Source: Carnobacterium mobile DSM 4848
GTDB lineage: Bacteria; Bacillota; Bacilli; Lactobacillales; Carnobacteriaceae
Direction of reading: 5' to 3'
Assembly: GCF_000744825.1 (NCBI RefSeq)
Contig: NZ_JQMR01000001.1
Location: forward strand, 2,489,406-2,553,405
DNA length: 64,000 nucleotides
Shown: piece after piece, positions 31,852 to 40,772 of the stretch
Position numbering within the stretch: position 1 is the first letter of the stretch
How the letters are laid out: each line of letters starts with the position of its first letter
Program-made: the position numbers and the translations under genes
The notes under the pieces: generated by a model
What the model was told of the DNA's origin: nothing
The model's database searches: none
The model's input: the letters and a program-made list of their open reading frames with translations, nothing else

Positions 31852-33282
31852 ATGAATTTTGAAACAGTGATTGGACTAGAAGTCCACGTAGAATTAAAAA
31901 CCGAATCAAAAATGTTCTCACCAGCTCCGGCTCACTTTGGTGCAGAACCAAATACCAACACGAATGTGATCGACTGGGGATACCCAGGCGTTTTGCCAGT
32001 CATCAATAAACAAGCAGTCGAATTTGCCATGAAAGCGGCTATGGCTCTAAATTGTGCGATCTCTACAGATACTAAATTTGATCGTAAAAACTATTTTTAT
32101 CCTGACAATCCTAAAGCTTACCAAATTTCTCAATTTGATAAGCCGATCGGCCATGACGGCTGGATCGATATCGAAGTTGAAGGCAAAACAAAACGCATTC
32201 GGATCGAACGTGTTCATTTAGAAGAAGACGCTGGAAAAAACAATCACGGAACAGACGGCTACTCTTATGTTGACTTAAATCGACAAGGAACGCCATTGAT
32301 TGAAATTGTTTCAGAAGCAGATATGCGTTCACCTGAAGAAGCTTATGCTTACCTGGATGCACTGAAACAAGTGGTTCAATACACGGGTGTCAGTGATGTG
32401 AAAATGGAAGAAGGTTCGATGCGATGTGATGCCAATATTTCGCTTCGCCCGATCGGACAAGAAGCATTTGGTACGAAAGCCGAATTAAAAAACTTGAATT
32501 CATTTAATTATGTCCGTCGTGGATTGATGTTTGAACAATCACGTCAAGAAAAAGTCTTGCTTTCAGGCGGAATCATTGAACAAGAAACACGTCGTTACGA
32601 CGAAGCAACCGGCGCAACTATTTTAATGCGGGTTAAAGAAGGATCAGATGATTACCGTTACTTCCCAGAACCAGACCTGCCTAATTTGACGATTAGCGAA
32701 GACTGGATCGAGCGGGTAAAAGCGACTATCCCTGAAATGCCGCATGAACGTCGTGCTCGTTATGTAGAAGAATTGGGATTATCAGATTATGATGCCATGG
32801 TCATGACAGCAACAAAAGAAATGTCTGATTTCTTCGAAGCCATGCTAGCAAATGGAGCAGATGCAAAACAAGCTTCTAACTGGTTAATGGGAGAAGTGTC
32901 AGCTTATTTGAACAGTGAAAAAATGGAATTGCATGATACACAATTAACGCCAGAAAACTTGACCGGTATGATTCAATTAATTGCGGATGGAACGATCAGT
33001 TCAAAAATTGCTAAAAAAGTCTTCCAAGAACTAATCAGTAAAGGCGGAGACGCGCAAGCAGTTGTTGAAAAAAATGGCTGGATCCAATTAAGCGACCCGG
33101 CAAAACTGATTCCAATGGTCAATGAAGTATTGGATAAAAACCCTCAATCGATTGAAGACTTTAAAAATGGAAAAGACCGAGCAATCGGATTCTTAGTAGG
33201 GCAAATTATGAAGGCGACTAAAGGGCAAGCTAACCCTGGGATTGTAAACAAACTATTGAATGAAGAATTGGCTAAACGCTGA
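31852..33282 (+). CDS. gatB: Asp/Glu-tRNA amidotransferase subunit B
   Basis: 476 aa. The N-terminal catalytic cradle (about 1-290) has [19 protein letters not shown] and [19 protein letters not shown] (split by the family region near 75), and the C-terminal helical tail domain (about 300-476, ending [12 protein letters not shown]) binds tRNA. It activates the misacylated tRNA with ATP and performs the amide transfer using ammonia from GatA. Ribosome site GGAGG precedes the ATG. The next gene, dgkB, begins 31 bases later with its own site. Confidence 0.96.
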   Translation: MNFETVIGLEVHVELKTESKMFSPAPAHFGAEPNTNTNVIDWGYPGVLPVINKQAVEFAMKAAMALNCAISTDTKFDRKNYFYPDNPKAYQISQFDKPIGHDGWIDIEVEGKTKRIRIERVHLEEDAGKNNHGTDGYSYVDLNRQGTPLIEIVSEADMRSPEEAYAYLDALKQVVQYTGVSDVKMEEGSMRCDANISLRPIGQEAFGTKAELKNLNSFNYVRRGLMFEQSRQEKVLLSGGIIEQETRRYDEATGATILMRVKEGSDDYRYFPEPDLPNLTISEDWIERVKATIPEMPHERRARYVEELGLSDYDAMVMTATKEMSDFFEAMLANGADAKQASNWLMGEVSAYLNSEKMELHDTQLTPENLTGMIQLIADGTISSKIAKKVFQELISKGGDAQAVVEKNGWIQLSDPAKLIPMVNEVLDKNPQSIEDFKNGKDRAIGFLVGQIMKATKGQANPGIVNKLLNEELAKR

Positions 33283-33313
33283 TTCTTCAAGCGATAGTAA
33301 AGGAGTGTTTTTA

Positions 33314-34447
33314 ATGCGTGCCAGAATTATTTATAATCCAACTTCGGGACGTGAATTGATTAAACGAAATTTAGTCGATATTTTACAGATTTACGAAGAA
33401 GCCGGATATGAAACCAGTGCTTTTGCGACAACTGCTGATGCTAATTCAGCGTATAATGAAGCAAAGCGGGTTGCACAAAAAGGATTTGATTTAATTGTAG
33501 CGGCTGGTGGAGATGGAACCATCAACGAAGTAGTAAACGGCATTGCGGGACTAAAACGGCGCCCTAAAATGGCCATTATTCCAGCTGGAACGACCAATGA
33601 TTATGCTCGTGCCTTGCACATTCCAAGAAACAATTTGTTAGAGGCCGCTAAGATGATCCAAAAAAATCAGACGATTAAGATGGACATTGGGAAAGCCGTT
33701 ATGAATGAAAAGGAAACGTATTTTATTAATATCGGCGGTGGAGGACTGTTAACAGAATTGACTTATGATGTTCCTTCTAGTTTGAAATCTGTTTTTGGTT
33801 ATTTAGCTTATTTTGCCAAAGGAGCAGAAATGCTGCCGCGTATTAAACCGATTCCAATGCACATTGAATACGATGAGGGTGTTTACGAAGGAACGGCTTC
33901 GATGTTTTTTGTAGCCGTAACAAATTCAGTCGGCGGTTTTGAGCAATTGGCGCCTGACGCCTTATTAGATGATGGGAAATTCACCATGATCGTTGTCAAA
34001 ACAGCGAATCAGATTGAAATCTTGCATTTGATTGCGTTATTGTTAAACGGCGGCAAACACATTGAGCATCCCAATATCCTGTATGCCAAAACCAGCAAAA
34101 TCCATGCACGTCCAGCAAATAATTCACGAATGATGATCAACTTGGATGGAGAGTATGGCGGTGATGCACCAGTGACTTTTATTAATTTACATCAGCATAT
34201 AGAAATGTTTGCTAATGTAGACGAAATCATGGGAGCTGTAACGAATCCAATTGATTACACTGAAGAAGTAGAAGAAGCTTTCATTAGAGAAGTTGAAGGG
34301 CTGACAAATGAAGACATCAATGAAGATGGTATCGTTTCTCCCACCAAAGAAATAAAAAAAGAGGGAACTATTTCTGCAACTGATGCGACCAATGAAGCTG
34401 GTTTGATTTCTCAGAATAAAGAAACAAAAGAAGAACCAAAAAAATAA
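33314..34447 (+). CDS. dgkB: Diacylglycerol kinase DgkB with C-terminal extension
   Basis: 377 aa from ATG 33314 (AGGAG at 33301-33305); an upstream in-frame start overlapping gatB is unlikely. The DAGK catalytic domain holds GGDGTINEVVNG (about residues 66-77) and PAGTTNDYARAL (about 93), and GGGGLLTEL follows. It phosphorylates diacylglycerol released during lipoteichoic acid synthesis. The core ends near residue 310; the remaining roughly 65 residues are charged and low in complexity, with three imperfect 12-13-residue repeats (DGIVSPTKEIKK, EGTISATDATNE, AGLISQNKETKE). Close homologues are usually 300-345 aa. Confidence 0.93.
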   Translation: MRARIIYNPTSGRELIKRNLVDILQIYEEAGYETSAFATTADANSAYNEAKRVAQKGFDLIVAAGGDGTINEVVNGIAGLKRRPKMAIIPAGTTNDYARALHIPRNNLLEAAKMIQKNQTIKMDIGKAVMNEKETYFINIGGGGLLTELTYDVPSSLKSVFGYLAYFAKGAEMLPRIKPIPMHIEYDEGVYEGTASMFFVAVTNSVGGFEQLAPDALLDDGKFTMIVVKTANQIEILHLIALLLNGGKHIEHPNILYAKTSKIHARPANNSRMMINLDGEYGGDAPVTFINLHQHIEMFANVDEIMGAVTNPIDYTEEVEEAFIREVEGLTNEDINEDGIVSPTKEIKKEGTISATDATNEAGLISQNKETKEEPKK

Positions 34448-34460
34448 TAAGTAAACTTTG

Positions 34461-34506
34461 AGTTTGCTGCTCTTTTATGCAATAATAAAGAGTAGCAAAC
34501 TTTTTT
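34461..34506 (+). terminator. Terminator after gatCAB-dgkB
   Basis: AGTTTGCTGCTCTTT pairs with AAAGAGTAGCAAACT, followed by six T. Confidence 0.93.
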
Positions 34507-34758
34507 AGGATACACTATTCACTTATTAGACTTCATAGAATGTGTTTGTATCCTGAAAGAAGTAGCAGGAGATCGATAGGATTAGTTTATCCGTCAATCC
34601 AATAAACCGGACGAGTCAGGAACACTCCCCGTTCAAACGGAATGAAAGACAGAAAGAAAATCTGAAATGATCACGCTGGCCGAATGAAACTCAACTCACT
34701 TAAAACAACCACCACCAACCCAAATACGCGTTAATGAATGAAGGGAGCTTTTTATTAA
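34507..34758. other. Gene-free stretch upstream of rlmD
   Basis: About 250 bases. The higher-GC segment about 34570-34640 has small complementary blocks (GGATTAGTTTATCC; CCGGAC, CCCCGTTCAAACGG) and could fold, but I match it to no known RNA. The rlmD ribosome site AAGGGAGC ends it. Confidence 0.3.
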
Positions 34759-36141
34759 ATGAAAGCAGATAAAACAGTACCAGTACAAAAAAATGAAAAA
34801 CATACAGTGAAAATCGAAGACCTCACACACGAAGGGATGGGTGTCGCCAAAATTGACGGCTATCCATTATTTATAGAAGATGCCTTACCTGGCGAGGAAA
34901 TGGAAGTTAAAATCCATAAGACGGGCAAATCTTTTGGTTATGCAAAATCTATGAAACGATTGACTTCTAGTCAAAACCGTGTAGAAGTGAAAGATGAAAA
35001 CTTTACGCGTGCCGGCATTGCACCATTGCAACATATGCATTACCCAGCTCAATTAACCTTTAAAAAACAACAAGTAAAAAATGTGATGAAACGCATCGCT
35101 AAAATGCCGGATGTTAAAATATTTGATACAATCGGTATGGCTGAACCTTGGGGATACCGCAATAAAGCTCAAGTACCGGTTCGTAAAGTAAATGAGAAGT
35201 TAACCACTGGATTTTTCCGCAGAAATAGCCATGATTTGATTCCAATGGAAAACTTCTATATTCAAGACCCTAAAATAGATGAAGCCATTATTAAAGTGCG
35301 CGACATTATGCGGACTTACAGCGTCAAACCTTATAACGAAAAAGAAAATACAGGAAATCTGCGCCATATCATTATCCGTCGCGGTTATTATACTGGTGAG
35401 ATGATGGTAATTCTTGTTACACGAACTGCAAAACTTTTCCCGACAAGTAAAATTATTCCAGATATTCTTGAAGCTTTGCCGGAAGTTGTCAGCATCGTTC
35501 AAAATATCAACCCGACTCGGACCAACACCATTTTAGGTGAAGATGCTATTGTTTTATACGGCGAAGATCAATATAAAGATACGCTGCTTGGAAAAACGTA
35601 TGAAATCTCTCATCGTTCTTTCTACCAAGTGAACCCAGTACAAACGGAAAAATTGTATTCTGTTGTCTTGGATTATGCTGAATTGACGGGAGAAGAAACA
35701 GTCATTGATGCATATAGCGGCATCGGAACGATCACTTTATCGTTAGCAGATAAAGCGAAGCATGTTTACGGAATCGAAACAGTTGAACCAGCCGTTGAAA
35801 ATGCAAAAGCTAACGCTGCCTTAAACCAGATCGAAAACGTGACATTTGAAGCAGGATTAGCTGAAGAAGTCATGGTAGAATGGAGTAAAGAAGGCCGTAA
35901 AGCCGACGTATTAGTCGTTGACCCACCTCGTAAAGGATTGGAAGGTCAATTTATCGATGCTGTTCTTGAAATGAAACCAACTAAAATGATTTATGTCAGC
36001 TGCAATCCAGCAACCTTAGCACGCGATTTAGCGTTGCTTGCAGAAGGCGGCTACACAGTTGAAAAAATCCAACCTGTTGATCTTTTCCCGCAAACGAACC
36101 ATGTGGAATCAGTTGCGTTGCTACAATTGAAAACTGTATAA
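34759..36141 (+). CDS. rlmD: 23S rRNA (uracil-C5) methyltransferase RlmD/RlmCD family
   Basis: 460 aa. An N-terminal TRAM domain (about 13-70) is followed by the central and SAM-binding domains with IDAYSGIGTITLSLA (about 314) and VDPPRKGL (about 388). The catalytic cysteine is in IYVSCNPATLARDL (about 416). It methylates U747/U1939-type positions of 23S rRNA. The four cysteines that usually hold a [4Fe-4S] cluster are all absent: the site reads TRAGIAPLQHM (84-93) where CGGC is expected, and ENFYIQDP where the fourth cysteine should be. Activity is still likely, because the nucleophile is intact. Confidence 0.93.
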   Translation: MKADKTVPVQKNEKHTVKIEDLTHEGMGVAKIDGYPLFIEDALPGEEMEVKIHKTGKSFGYAKSMKRLTSSQNRVEVKDENFTRAGIAPLQHMHYPAQLTFKKQQVKNVMKRIAKMPDVKIFDTIGMAEPWGYRNKAQVPVRKVNEKLTTGFFRRNSHDLIPMENFYIQDPKIDEAIIKVRDIMRTYSVKPYNEKENTGNLRHIIIRRGYYTGEMMVILVTRTAKLFPTSKIIPDILEALPEVVSIVQNINPTRTNTILGEDAIVLYGEDQYKDTLLGKTYEISHRSFYQVNPVQTEKLYSVVLDYAELTGEETVIDAYSGIGTITLSLADKAKHVYGIETVEPAVENAKANAALNQIENVTFEAGLAEEVMVEWSKEGRKADVLVVDPPRKGLEGQFIDAVLEMKPTKMIYVSCNPATLARDLALLAEGGYTVEKIQPVDLFPQTNHVESVALLQLKTV

Positions 36142-36210
36142 ACCTTATTGATTTTAAGTACTTTTACAAGCAGGTAAGGCGATTTACTCCTGTATAATTG
36201 AATCAACAGA

Positions 36211-36267
36211 AAAATACACTCTCGCTACTGAACTAGTTATTCAGTAGACTGGGAAGTGTATTTTTTT
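36211..36267 (+). terminator. Terminator after rlmD
   Basis: AATACACT and AGTGTATT enclose a longer imperfect stem (CTACTGAAC/TTCAGTAG), with seven T on the plus strand. Confidence 0.85.
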
Positions 36268-36303
36268 GACATTATGTTATCCTTTTTTTTGTTCCAATAA
36301 AAT

Positions 36304-36336
36304 AAAAAAGTGCTAGTGAGTTTTTCTCACTAACAC
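36304..36336 (-). terminator. Terminator of the antiporter gene (minus strand)
   Basis: On the minus strand GTGTTAGTGAG pairs with CTCACTAGCAC, followed by TTTTTTATTTT. Confidence 0.85.
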
Positions 36337-36368
36337 CATATAGTACAGAATTTGAGTGTCTTTAGCGG

Positions 36369-38174
36369 TTAGACAAGGATTTCGCTTTCTTTAGCTAAGA
36401 CAATCAGCTGATCTCCTTCATCTAAAGTTAACTCTTTCTTCAGTGTGACAAAAGTCAGCAGATCATTCTTTTTCTTGATGAAAAGTGGGGTAGCGTCATC
36501 TGGTAAATGATTTTTTTCAATTTCATTTTTTTCTGAAATATTAATGACTCGTAAAGAATAACCCGTATTGATTTTTCGGTTTAATTCGGTAAAGAAAGCT
36601 TCTTTTTCAAAAAGTGTCTGTGCACTAAGATTCGTTGTCAATTCTTCATGATTTACTTTGCTGTTAGGCCTTGTAGGAAGTGTAAAGGTATTCTGGTAAC
36701 CAAATTCAGGTATATAAGATTGGCAAACTAGTGCATTATAAGCCTCATCTCCTGTCATTACCAAGATCGTTTCATATTGAGTCAAATCGGTATCGTACTG
36801 TGTGTATTCAGAAAGAATTTCTCCTTGGTGAGTTGCGAGACCTTTCTTTTCAGCTAAGCGCAAACGCCCCCCTGAAGTATCGATCAGAATAACTGGAACA
36901 CCTAATTGTTGGATTTTTTCTGCCAATGCAATGGAAAAGCTGCTTGCTCCAGCAATAAGAATACCTGGCGGCTCGGTGCTTGCAAGGCCCAGTTTTTTTG
37001 CGAGCGGAGCAATCGTGAATCCGTGCGCAGAAACAGTAATGATCACAAGTGCAAAAGTTAAAGCAACCAGAATACCTGCATCTGCATAACCATCTTCTAA
37101 AAGGATGGACGCAAAGTAACCAGAAACGGTTAATGCAACGATCCCTCTTGGTGCAATCCAGCCAATCAGCAATTTTTCTGCATTATTCAGTTCTGTACCA
37201 ATGGTAGAAAGCCAAATGGACAAAGGACGAACAAGGAATAACATAACTAAGACGAATCCGATAATCGGTAGAGTGAAGACATCAGCAATCGTTTCTCTTG
37301 TTAATGAAGATGTCAGTAAGATAAAAATAGTAGAAGTCAAAAGAACCGAAATCTCTTCTACAAAATGCCCAATACTTTTAATAGAAGAAACGTATTGTTT
37401 GGTTCGCCCTACTGTGAGTCCCATAACGGTCACTGCCAGCATTCCTGTTTCATGCATGACAACTTCTCCAATCGTAAAGCAGATCAAAACACAAGAGAGA
37501 ATAATGGGAGACTTTAAGTATTCAGGCACCATTCCTCTGTCTACGATAAAACTAATGGCCAGACCAATGCCATAACCTAGTAAAGCAGCAATCACTGCGC
37601 CCAAAAAGAAGCTCCATATATAATTCAAACGAAGTGTTTCATGCGTGAAGGCTTTTATCACTTGATAAGCTAACAAAGCCAATAACGGGCCTGCTGGATC
37701 GACTATGATACCTTCCCATTTTAGAACTGCTGCGGTACGTGAATTTAATTTTGCCTGCCTTAAAAGTGGAATAATCACAGTTGGACCAGTTACCACAAAT
37801 AAGCCACCAATAATAAAGGAAATTTCTAGACTCAAGCCGGCAATCAAGTGAGCAGCGAGCGATCCGCCGATCCATGCGAGAAACGCCCCAAGTGTAACGA
37901 CTCGAAAGACGGACTTAGAAATATCTTTTATCTCGCGGATATCTAAACTGGAGCTGCCTTCGAATAAAATAATGGCCACTGCTAGAGAAATAAGTGGGCT
38001 GTATAATCCGCCTAAAGCTTCTTTTGGATTGATCAAACCAAAAACCGGACCGATCAGCAACCCGGCAATAGCCATGATCACAATCGATGGCCATTGAATC
38101 CGCCAAGCGATCCATTGCGATAAAATCCCCAGACCAAGAATAACTGTAATAATGATTAATGCTGTTTGTTCCAT
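36369..38174 (-). CDS. CPA1-type Na+(K+)/H+ antiporter with C-terminal TrkA-like domain
   Basis: 601 aa. Residues about 1-400 form 12-13 membrane segments with the exchanger core (FEGSSSLDIREI and the aspartates in WEGIIVDPAGPLLA, about 163). Residues about 410-600 are cytoplasmic, beginning GILIAGASSFSIALAEKIQ, a TrkA-N-like Rossmann fold followed by a TrkA-C-like end (LTLDEGDQLIVLAK). The protein exchanges monovalent cations for protons. The regulatory domain suggests nucleotide control. Start behind AAGAGGTGA; own promoter; no partner gene. Confidence 0.9.
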   Translation of the reverse strand: MEQTALIIITVILGLGILSQWIAWRIQWPSIVIMAIAGLLIGPVFGLINPKEALGGLYSPLISLAVAIILFEGSSSLDIREIKDISKSVFRVVTLGAFLAWIGGSLAAHLIAGLSLEISFIIGGLFVVTGPTVIIPLLRQAKLNSRTAAVLKWEGIIVDPAGPLLALLAYQVIKAFTHETLRLNYIWSFFLGAVIAALLGYGIGLAISFIVDRGMVPEYLKSPIILSCVLICFTIGEVVMHETGMLAVTVMGLTVGRTKQYVSSIKSIGHFVEEISVLLTSTIFILLTSSLTRETIADVFTLPIIGFVLVMLFLVRPLSIWLSTIGTELNNAEKLLIGWIAPRGIVALTVSGYFASILLEDGYADAGILVALTFALVIITVSAHGFTIAPLAKKLGLASTEPPGILIAGASSFSIALAEKIQQLGVPVILIDTSGGRLRLAEKKGLATHQGEILSEYTQYDTDLTQYETILVMTGDEAYNALVCQSYIPEFGYQNTFTLPTRPNSKVNHEELTTNLSAQTLFEKEAFFTELNRKINTGYSLRVINISEKNEIEKNHLPDDATPLFIKKKNDLLTFVTLKKELTLDEGDQLIVLAKESEILV

Positions 38175-38361
38175 TCTTTCACCTCTTAAAAATAAAGTTT
38201 GCCTAATGCTAGGCTAAATAAAAATGTAAAGGATAGTGTACCAAAAAAGGAGATTTTTGTCTTCCCTTTTGAAATTTTTGATTGCTATAGTGATTATAAT
38301 AAAGAAGAAAAGATACCGTGTCATTAAATAAGCTTTAGTTAAAAGGGGGAATTCTTTTTTC

Positions 38362-38436
38362 ATGAGCATTTGGACACTACTTTTATTTGTTGATCATTTA
38401 TGCAGCTTTTTCTATCTAAATAAGCAGAAAAAGTAA
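38362..38436 (+). CDS. Candidate 24-aa small membrane peptide
   Basis: ATG 38362 opens a 24-codon frame (MSIWTLLLFVDHLCSFFYLN then KQKK) after an AAAAGGGGGAA site at 38341-38350. It has a hydrophobic first half and a basic tail, typical of small membrane peptides. A one-base frame change would give a longer hydrophobic run (IIYAAFSI), so it may be a decayed small gene. It lies just upstream of an R2 array. Confidence 0.3.
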   Translation: MSIWTLLLFVDHLCSFFYLNKQKK

Positions 38437-38460
38437 ATAAAAATGCTCCAAACCCTTTTA

Positions 38461-38612
38461 AGGACTTTAAGTCTCTAGCATTTTTATGGATAAGGTAGGT
38501 AAACGACTCTTAAGGACCTTAAGTTCCTAAAAGTTTTATAGATAAGGTAGGTAAATGTTTTTTAGGGACTTTAAGTCTTTAACATTTCTAGAGTTGAGGC
38601 TCATAACCTCTT
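38461..38612 (+). repeat. R2 array: three 52-bp units
   Basis: Units start AGGACTTTA (38461), AGGACCTTA (38513) and GGGACTTTA (38565), exactly 52 bp apart. The ACCTTA or ACTTTA arm pairs with TAAGGT in TAAGGTAGG about 25 bases on in the first two units. A GAGG/CCTC hairpin follows at about 38596-38610. Confidence 0.75.
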
Positions 38613-38839
38613 TTTGAAAGAAAAAGGAGTTTGAATTCTTGTCTGAAATTCAAGCCCTATAAGCTATAAAGACGATTCTTCTGTTCGTGGTCTAGGTAAA
38701 AACTCTTGCTCAAAAAAAGACGTCAAAACAAAGAATCCGTAAGTGAAATGGTATAATAAAGGTGAAAGAAGAGGCAAAAATACCTTACATAGAAAGCAGG
38801 CTCATCCAACACTTACTTAAAAGAAAAGGGGTGAGTATC

Positions 38840-40228
38840 CTGCAACGCAAATCAGTTAAAATCAGTCTCGTGCTTTCATTGCTCTTTTTATTCCTCGCTT
38901 CTTTTGCTTTGCCAGTTTCAGCTGCCAGCTCTCAGTACGTTACTAAAGGAAACACTAGTGCTAAAATAGTTGCTTTGACATTTGATGATGGTTCCGATGG
39001 CAAAAATGTTGCTAAAATTCTTCAAATTTTGACGACCAATAAGATTAAAGCTACTTTCTTTATTACCGGTAAAGCAGCTGAAAACCATCCGCAAAAAATT
39101 AAAGATATCGTTGCTCAAGGCCATGAAATCGGCAACCATTCTTATTCTCATCCTGATTTTTCCAAATTGTCTGCTGCTCAAATCAAAACAGAATTGGATA
39201 AAACAGAAGCGGCTGTTAAAAAAGCTGCTGGCAAATCCACTAAGCCTTACTTCCGCGCTCCGTTCGGCTCAGTCAATAATACGACTTTACAAGCTGTAGG
39301 AAACCAAGGCTATACTAAAACAATCGGTTGGACGATTGATACGGTAGATTGGAAAGGAATTTCTTCTAACCAAATCACCAGCAAAGTTATAAATAACGCA
39401 ACTCCTGGAATGATTGTTTTAATGCACGCCGGAGAAGGGGCAACCGGAACTCCTGGTGCTCTGCAAAATATGATCAACCAGTTCAACCAGTTGAAAGCTA
39501 AAGGGTATACGTTCGTTACAATCAGTCAACTGCTTTCAACAACGACCACTACACCGACTCCAACGGCTAACAGCGGCCAGTATGTTGTTAAGACCGGTGA
39601 CACTTTAACTAAAATCGCAGCTTTGTATGGCGTGAGTGTCCAACAATTGGTTACAACCAACAAATTATCAAACGCTAATTTGATTCGCGTAGGCCAATTG
39701 ATTACGATTCCGACCACCAACTATACTGTTAAAGCCGGCGATACATTAACTCAAATTGCTAAAGCTCACAAGGTAACGACCCAACAGCTTGTGACTCTCA
39801 ATCATTTAACTAATCCAAATCTTTTGAAAATTGGGCAAGTTATCAAAATTCCTGCTACAACGACTACATCTACACCAACACCTACGACGCCAAAACCTGC
39901 ACCAGTTGCCCTAACGTATACGATCAAGAAAGGCGACACTCTCTATAGCATTGCTAAGAAGTATGGAGTAACCGTCCAAGACATCGTCACAACCAACACA
40001 TTAGCTAATGCTAATGTGATAAAGATAGGTCAAGTTATAAAAATACCTGGCAAACCGGCTGCTGCTCCTGCGCAACCCACGACAGTGAAGTATACTGTTA
40101 AATCCGGCGACACCGTGTACAGCATTGCTAAGAAGTACAGTACGACCGTTCAAAAAATAGCCTCTGCTAATAAATTGAACAAGGATTATCTCATTAAAGT
40201 TGGGCAAGTGCTCACGATTCCAAAATAA
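38840..40228 (+). CDS. Secreted polysaccharide deacetylase with four LysM repeats
   Basis: 462 aa from a proposed CTG start at 38840: AAAAGGGGTG (38824-38833) sits eight bases before it and translation yields MQRKSVKISL, a perfect signal peptide ending VSAAS. Longer in-frame starts (GTG 38762, GTG 38831) lack correctly placed ribosome sites. The NodB domain (about 35-235) has LTFDDGSDG, GNHSYSHPD, RAPFGS, DTVDWKG and IVLMHAGEG, the full metal and catalytic set. Four LysM modules (about 250, 294, 360 and 416) with Thr/Pro-rich linkers bind peptidoglycan. It probably deacetylates peptidoglycan GlcNAc or MurNAc, which gives lysozyme resistance in homologues. Confidence 0.9.
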   Translation: MQRKSVKISLVLSLLFLFLASFALPVSAASSQYVTKGNTSAKIVALTFDDGSDGKNVAKILQILTTNKIKATFFITGKAAENHPQKIKDIVAQGHEIGNHSYSHPDFSKLSAAQIKTELDKTEAAVKKAAGKSTKPYFRAPFGSVNNTTLQAVGNQGYTKTIGWTIDTVDWKGISSNQITSKVINNATPGMIVLMHAGEGATGTPGALQNMINQFNQLKAKGYTFVTISQLLSTTTTTPTPTANSGQYVVKTGDTLTKIAALYGVSVQQLVTTNKLSNANLIRVGQLITIPTTNYTVKAGDTLTQIAKAHKVTTQQLVTLNHLTNPNLLKIGQVIKIPATTTTSTPTPTTPKPAPVALTYTIKKGDTLYSIAKKYGVTVQDIVTTNTLANANVIKIGQVIKIPGKPAAAPAQPTTVKYTVKSGDTVYSIAKKYSTTVQKIASANKLNKDYLIKVGQVLTIPK

Positions 40229-40266
40229 ATTGCTAAAACCAAGAACCCCTTGAATTGAAACGAAAT

Positions 40267-40303
40267 CAAAAGCCGTGCAGTTATCTAACCTGTGCGGCTT
40301 TTG
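40267..40303 (+). terminator. Terminator after NodB-LysM gene
   Basis: CAAAAGCCG pairs with CGGCTTTTG, with an inner GCAG/CTGT stem. The T-run is weak. Confidence 0.65.
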
Positions 40304-40360
40304 ATTTGTGAAACCAATTTAGCGACATAGATGTGTAATAATAGCAAACTTAACCTATTT

Positions 40361-40566
40361 GCGTGCCTTAACAAGGAGACAGCAGCAGACTTAAGTCACG
40401 ATAGATTACTTTGCGTGCCCTAACGATTGAATTTTTCTGTCTTAAGTCACGATAACTCCCTTTGCGTGCCCTAACGATCAGAATTACCAATCTTTAAGTC
40501 ACGATAACGTCATTACGGAGAGAGTTTTTAAAATTAGGTGCTTTTCGGTGATAACCGAAAAGGTCT
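40361..40566 (-). repeat. R2 composite element: leader hairpin plus three hairpin units, minus orientation
   Basis: Units start GCGTGCC at 40361, 40413 and 40464 (52 and 51 bp apart). Read on the minus strand each is CGTGACTTAA, loop, TTAGGGCACGC or TTAAGGCACGC. The leader hairpin CTTTTCGGT/ACCGAAAAG spans 40541-40562. The whole is an inverted copy of the element at 60540-60748. Confidence 0.85.
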
Positions 40567-40625
40567 GATCGGAAGTGTTAAAAGAAACTCCGATAATTTA
40601 TTTACAAGAAGAAGGTTGAGCTGAC

Positions 40626-40660
40626 AAATCTAATCCGATCTAATCTAATCTAATCTAATC
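40626..40660 (+). repeat. Pentanucleotide microsatellite TAATC
   Basis: TAATC repeats at 40631, 40641, 40646, 40651 and 40656, with one variant (CGATC) at 40636. It lies about 110 bases upstream of the tocopherol-cyclase-like gene. Confidence 0.85.
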
Positions 40661-40772
40661 TGCCTAAGCACTAAAACTTGTTTGAAAAGAAGTCAATAGA
40701 GTACACTAGGAATAAGGAAGTACATGTCCCTTTAACCACTAGACTAAAATTCGAGTAGAAGGCGGGTCTTTT

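Noticed and set aside
34560..34740. T-box or other leader RNA upstream of rlmD
   Set aside because: No GGUGGNACCGCG-type T-box sequence and no aptamer pattern I recognise; only short complementary blocks.
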